In this document: positions 62,710 through 64,000 of the stretch, in pieces | Position numbering within the stretch: the first letter of the stretch is position 1 | Layout: every line of letters begins with the position of its first letter | Source: Rhizobacter sp. Root404 | GTDB taxonomy: Bacteria; Pseudomonadota; Gammaproteobacteria; Burkholderiales; Burkholderiaceae_C | DNA length: 64,000 bases | Reading direction: 5' to 3' | Assembly (NCBI RefSeq): GCF_001425865.1 | Contig: NZ_LMDS01000004.1 | Location: 1,803,355 to 1,867,354 of the forward strand | Notes under the pieces: generated by a model | The model's database searches: none | What the model was told of the DNA's origin: nothing | Seen by the model: only the letters and a program-made list of their open reading frames with translations | Program-made: the position numbers and the translations under genes

Positions 62710-64000
62710 ATGGATTCCTCCGTCTACCCCGCGCGGCGCGCGCGACTCGCGGCGGCCTTGCGCGCGGCCGGCGGCGGCGTCGCCGTCATCCCGACCGCGC
62801 CCGAGCGCAACCGCAACAGCGACAACGACCACCCGTACCGCCACGACAGCTCGTTTCACCACCTGACCGGCTTCGACGAGCCCGGCGCCTGGCTGGTGCT
62901 GAACGCCAGCGGCGCGTGCGCGATCGGCTGCCGCGCGAAGAACCCCGAGATGGAGATCTGGGAAGGCGTGCGGCTCGGCGTCGACGCGGCGCCCGCCGCG
63001 CTCGGCGTGGACAGCGCGTTCGACATCGAGACGCTCGACGCCTTCATGCTCGAGTGGCTCGCCGGTGCGCCGGCGGTCTGGTTCCCGTTCCAGCCCGGCG
63101 CGGGCGTGGCGCCGCGCATCGACGGCTGGCTCGCGACGCTGCGGTCGCGCGCGCGCAGCGGGGTCGAGGCGCCGGCCGCGGTGCGCGACCTCGCGCCGCT
63201 GCTCGCCGAGATGCGCGTGCGCAAGGACGCCGCCGAACTCGCGACGATGCGCCGCGCCGCGCAGATCAGCGCCGACGCGCACGCCCGCGCGATGCGCTTC
63301 TCGGCCGCACGCTTCCGCGCCGCGCCGGACGGCACGGTGCGCGAGTACGAGATCGAGGCCGAGCTGCTGCACGAGTTCCGGCGCCGCGGCGCGCAGAGCC
63401 CGGCGTACCCGTCCATCGTCGCGGCCGGCGCGAACGCCTGCGTGCTGCACTACGCCGCCAGCGACGCCGAGTTGCGCGCCGGCGAGCTGTGCCTGATCGA
63501 CGCCGGCTGCGAGCTCGACGGCTACGCGAGCGACATCACCCGCACCTTCCCGGCCGATGGCCGCTTCACGCCGGCGCAGCGCGAGCTCTACGACATCGTG
63601 CTCGCTGCGCAGCGGGCCGCGGCGGCCGTCACCCGTCCCGGCGCGCGCCACCTCGACGCGCACCACGCCGCGGTGCGCGTGCTCACGCAAGGCATGCTCG
63701 ATTCGGGGCTGCTCGACCGCGACGCGGTCGGCGGCGTCGACGATGCGATCGCCGCGACCGCCTACCGCCAGTTCTACATGCACGGCACCGGCCACTGGCT
63801 GGGCCGCGACGTGCACGACGTGGGCGAGTACCTCTCGCTCGGCGAGGCGCCGGTCGAGCGGCTCGATGGCGCCGGCCGCACCATCCACGCCAAGCCGTCG
63901 CGCGTGCTCGAAGCAGGCATGGTCGTGACGCTGGAGCCCGGGCTGTACGTGCGCCCGGCGCTCGGCGTGCCGGAACGCTTCTGGCACATCGGCATCCGCA
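62710..64000 (+). CDS. pepP: Xaa-Pro aminopeptidase (3' end cut by window)
   Basis: The ATG at 62710 opens a frame that runs off the window after ~430 codons. The N-terminal creatinase-like domain ([20 protein letters not shown]) is followed by the pita-bread metallopeptidase domain: [20 protein letters not shown] gives two metal Asp, [17 protein letters not shown] gives the His, and TLEPGLYV a Glu. The last metal Glu would lie past the edge. It removes N-terminal residues before proline. Confidence 0.92.
   Translation, partial: MDSSVYPARRARLAAALRAAGGGVAVIPTAPERNRNSDNDHPYRHDSSFHHLTGFDEPGAWLVLNASGACAIGCRAKNPEMEIWEGVRLGVDAAPAALGVDSAFDIETLDAFMLEWLAGAPAVWFPFQPGAGVAPRIDGWLATLRSRARSGVEAPAAVRDLAPLLAEMRVRKDAAELATMRRAAQISADAHARAMRFSAARFRAAPDGTVREYEIEAELLHEFRRRGAQSPAYPSIVAAGANACVLHYAASDAELRAGELCLIDAGCELDGYASDITRTFPADGRFTPAQRELYDIVLAAQRAAAAVTRPGARHLDAHHAAVRVLTQGMLDSGLLDRDAVGGVDDAIAATAYRQFYMHGTGHWLGRDVHDVGEYLSLGEAPVERLDGAGRTIHAKPSRVLEAGMVVTLEPGLYVRPALGVPERFWHIGIR

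Overview
The window reads as a chromosomal segment of a high-GC betaproteobacterium, most likely order Burkholderiales (inference, from gene content and gene order: rsmB-DUF4390-ntrY-response regulator, tkt-gap, BoxR-controlled benzoate-CoA ligase, BLUF protein, GlyGly-CTERM protease). Coding density is high. Most genes sit in short co-oriented operons joined by ATGA/GTGA stop-start overlaps.

Layout. 1-851: 3' end of a xanthine-dehydrogenase-type molybdenum hydroxylase operon. 936-3586: tldD/pmbA pair. 3587-6183: accessory patch. It has two integron gene cassettes with one excellent attC site and no integrase, then a broken gene, then an overlapping VOC/NTF2-like pair. 6194-17481: aromatic-acid region with a TRAP transporter, boxR, benzoate-CoA ligase, an alpha/beta hydrolase, a complete Liv-type ABC transporter and an ABM-domain protein. 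BoxR-like operator sequences lie before both the TRAP operon and the ligase. 17478-20302: paired M16 peptidases. 20470-22823: small zinc-ribbon protein, YbaL-like antiporter and a small orphan. 23005-29570: polyol operon (solute-binding protein, two permeases, ATPase, polyol dehydrogenase, AraC regulator). 29823-31233: MtfA peptidase, CMD-family protein and a DUF2892 protein. 31295-34133: BigR sulfide/persulfide regulon. 34275-34848: decayed AraC regulator beside a small secreted peptide gene.

35081-39428 is a compact integrative element of about 4.35 kb in a tRNA-Phe gene, bounded by a perfect 45-bp repeat. It carries a membrane-anchored helical-repeat cargo protein, an orphan ORF, a two-tyrosine HUH (phiX174 GpA-like) replication initiator, a small HTH protein and a tyrosine integrase. 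A 23-bp inverted repeat upstream of rep is a candidate origin. A dead integrase C-terminus with its own terminator abuts the outer repeat, recording an earlier element at the same tRNA.

39497-54312 returns to core genes: ntrXY-like system, DUF4390, rsmB, folE, a BLUF photoreceptor, a DUF167 protein, topB, a SET-domain methyltransferase, birA, a SPOR protein, a subtilase with GlyGly-CTERM tail and a DUF4397 lipoprotein. 54561-64000 carries a glycine-zipper protein, gap, tkt, speD, murU, the YqjD/YqjE-type envelope cluster, an aldo/keto reductase and a 3'-truncated pepP.

The best candidates for something undescribed are the tRNA-Phe rolling-circle integrative element with its unrecognised cargo, and the integrase-less cassette patch near 3.8-5.2 kb.
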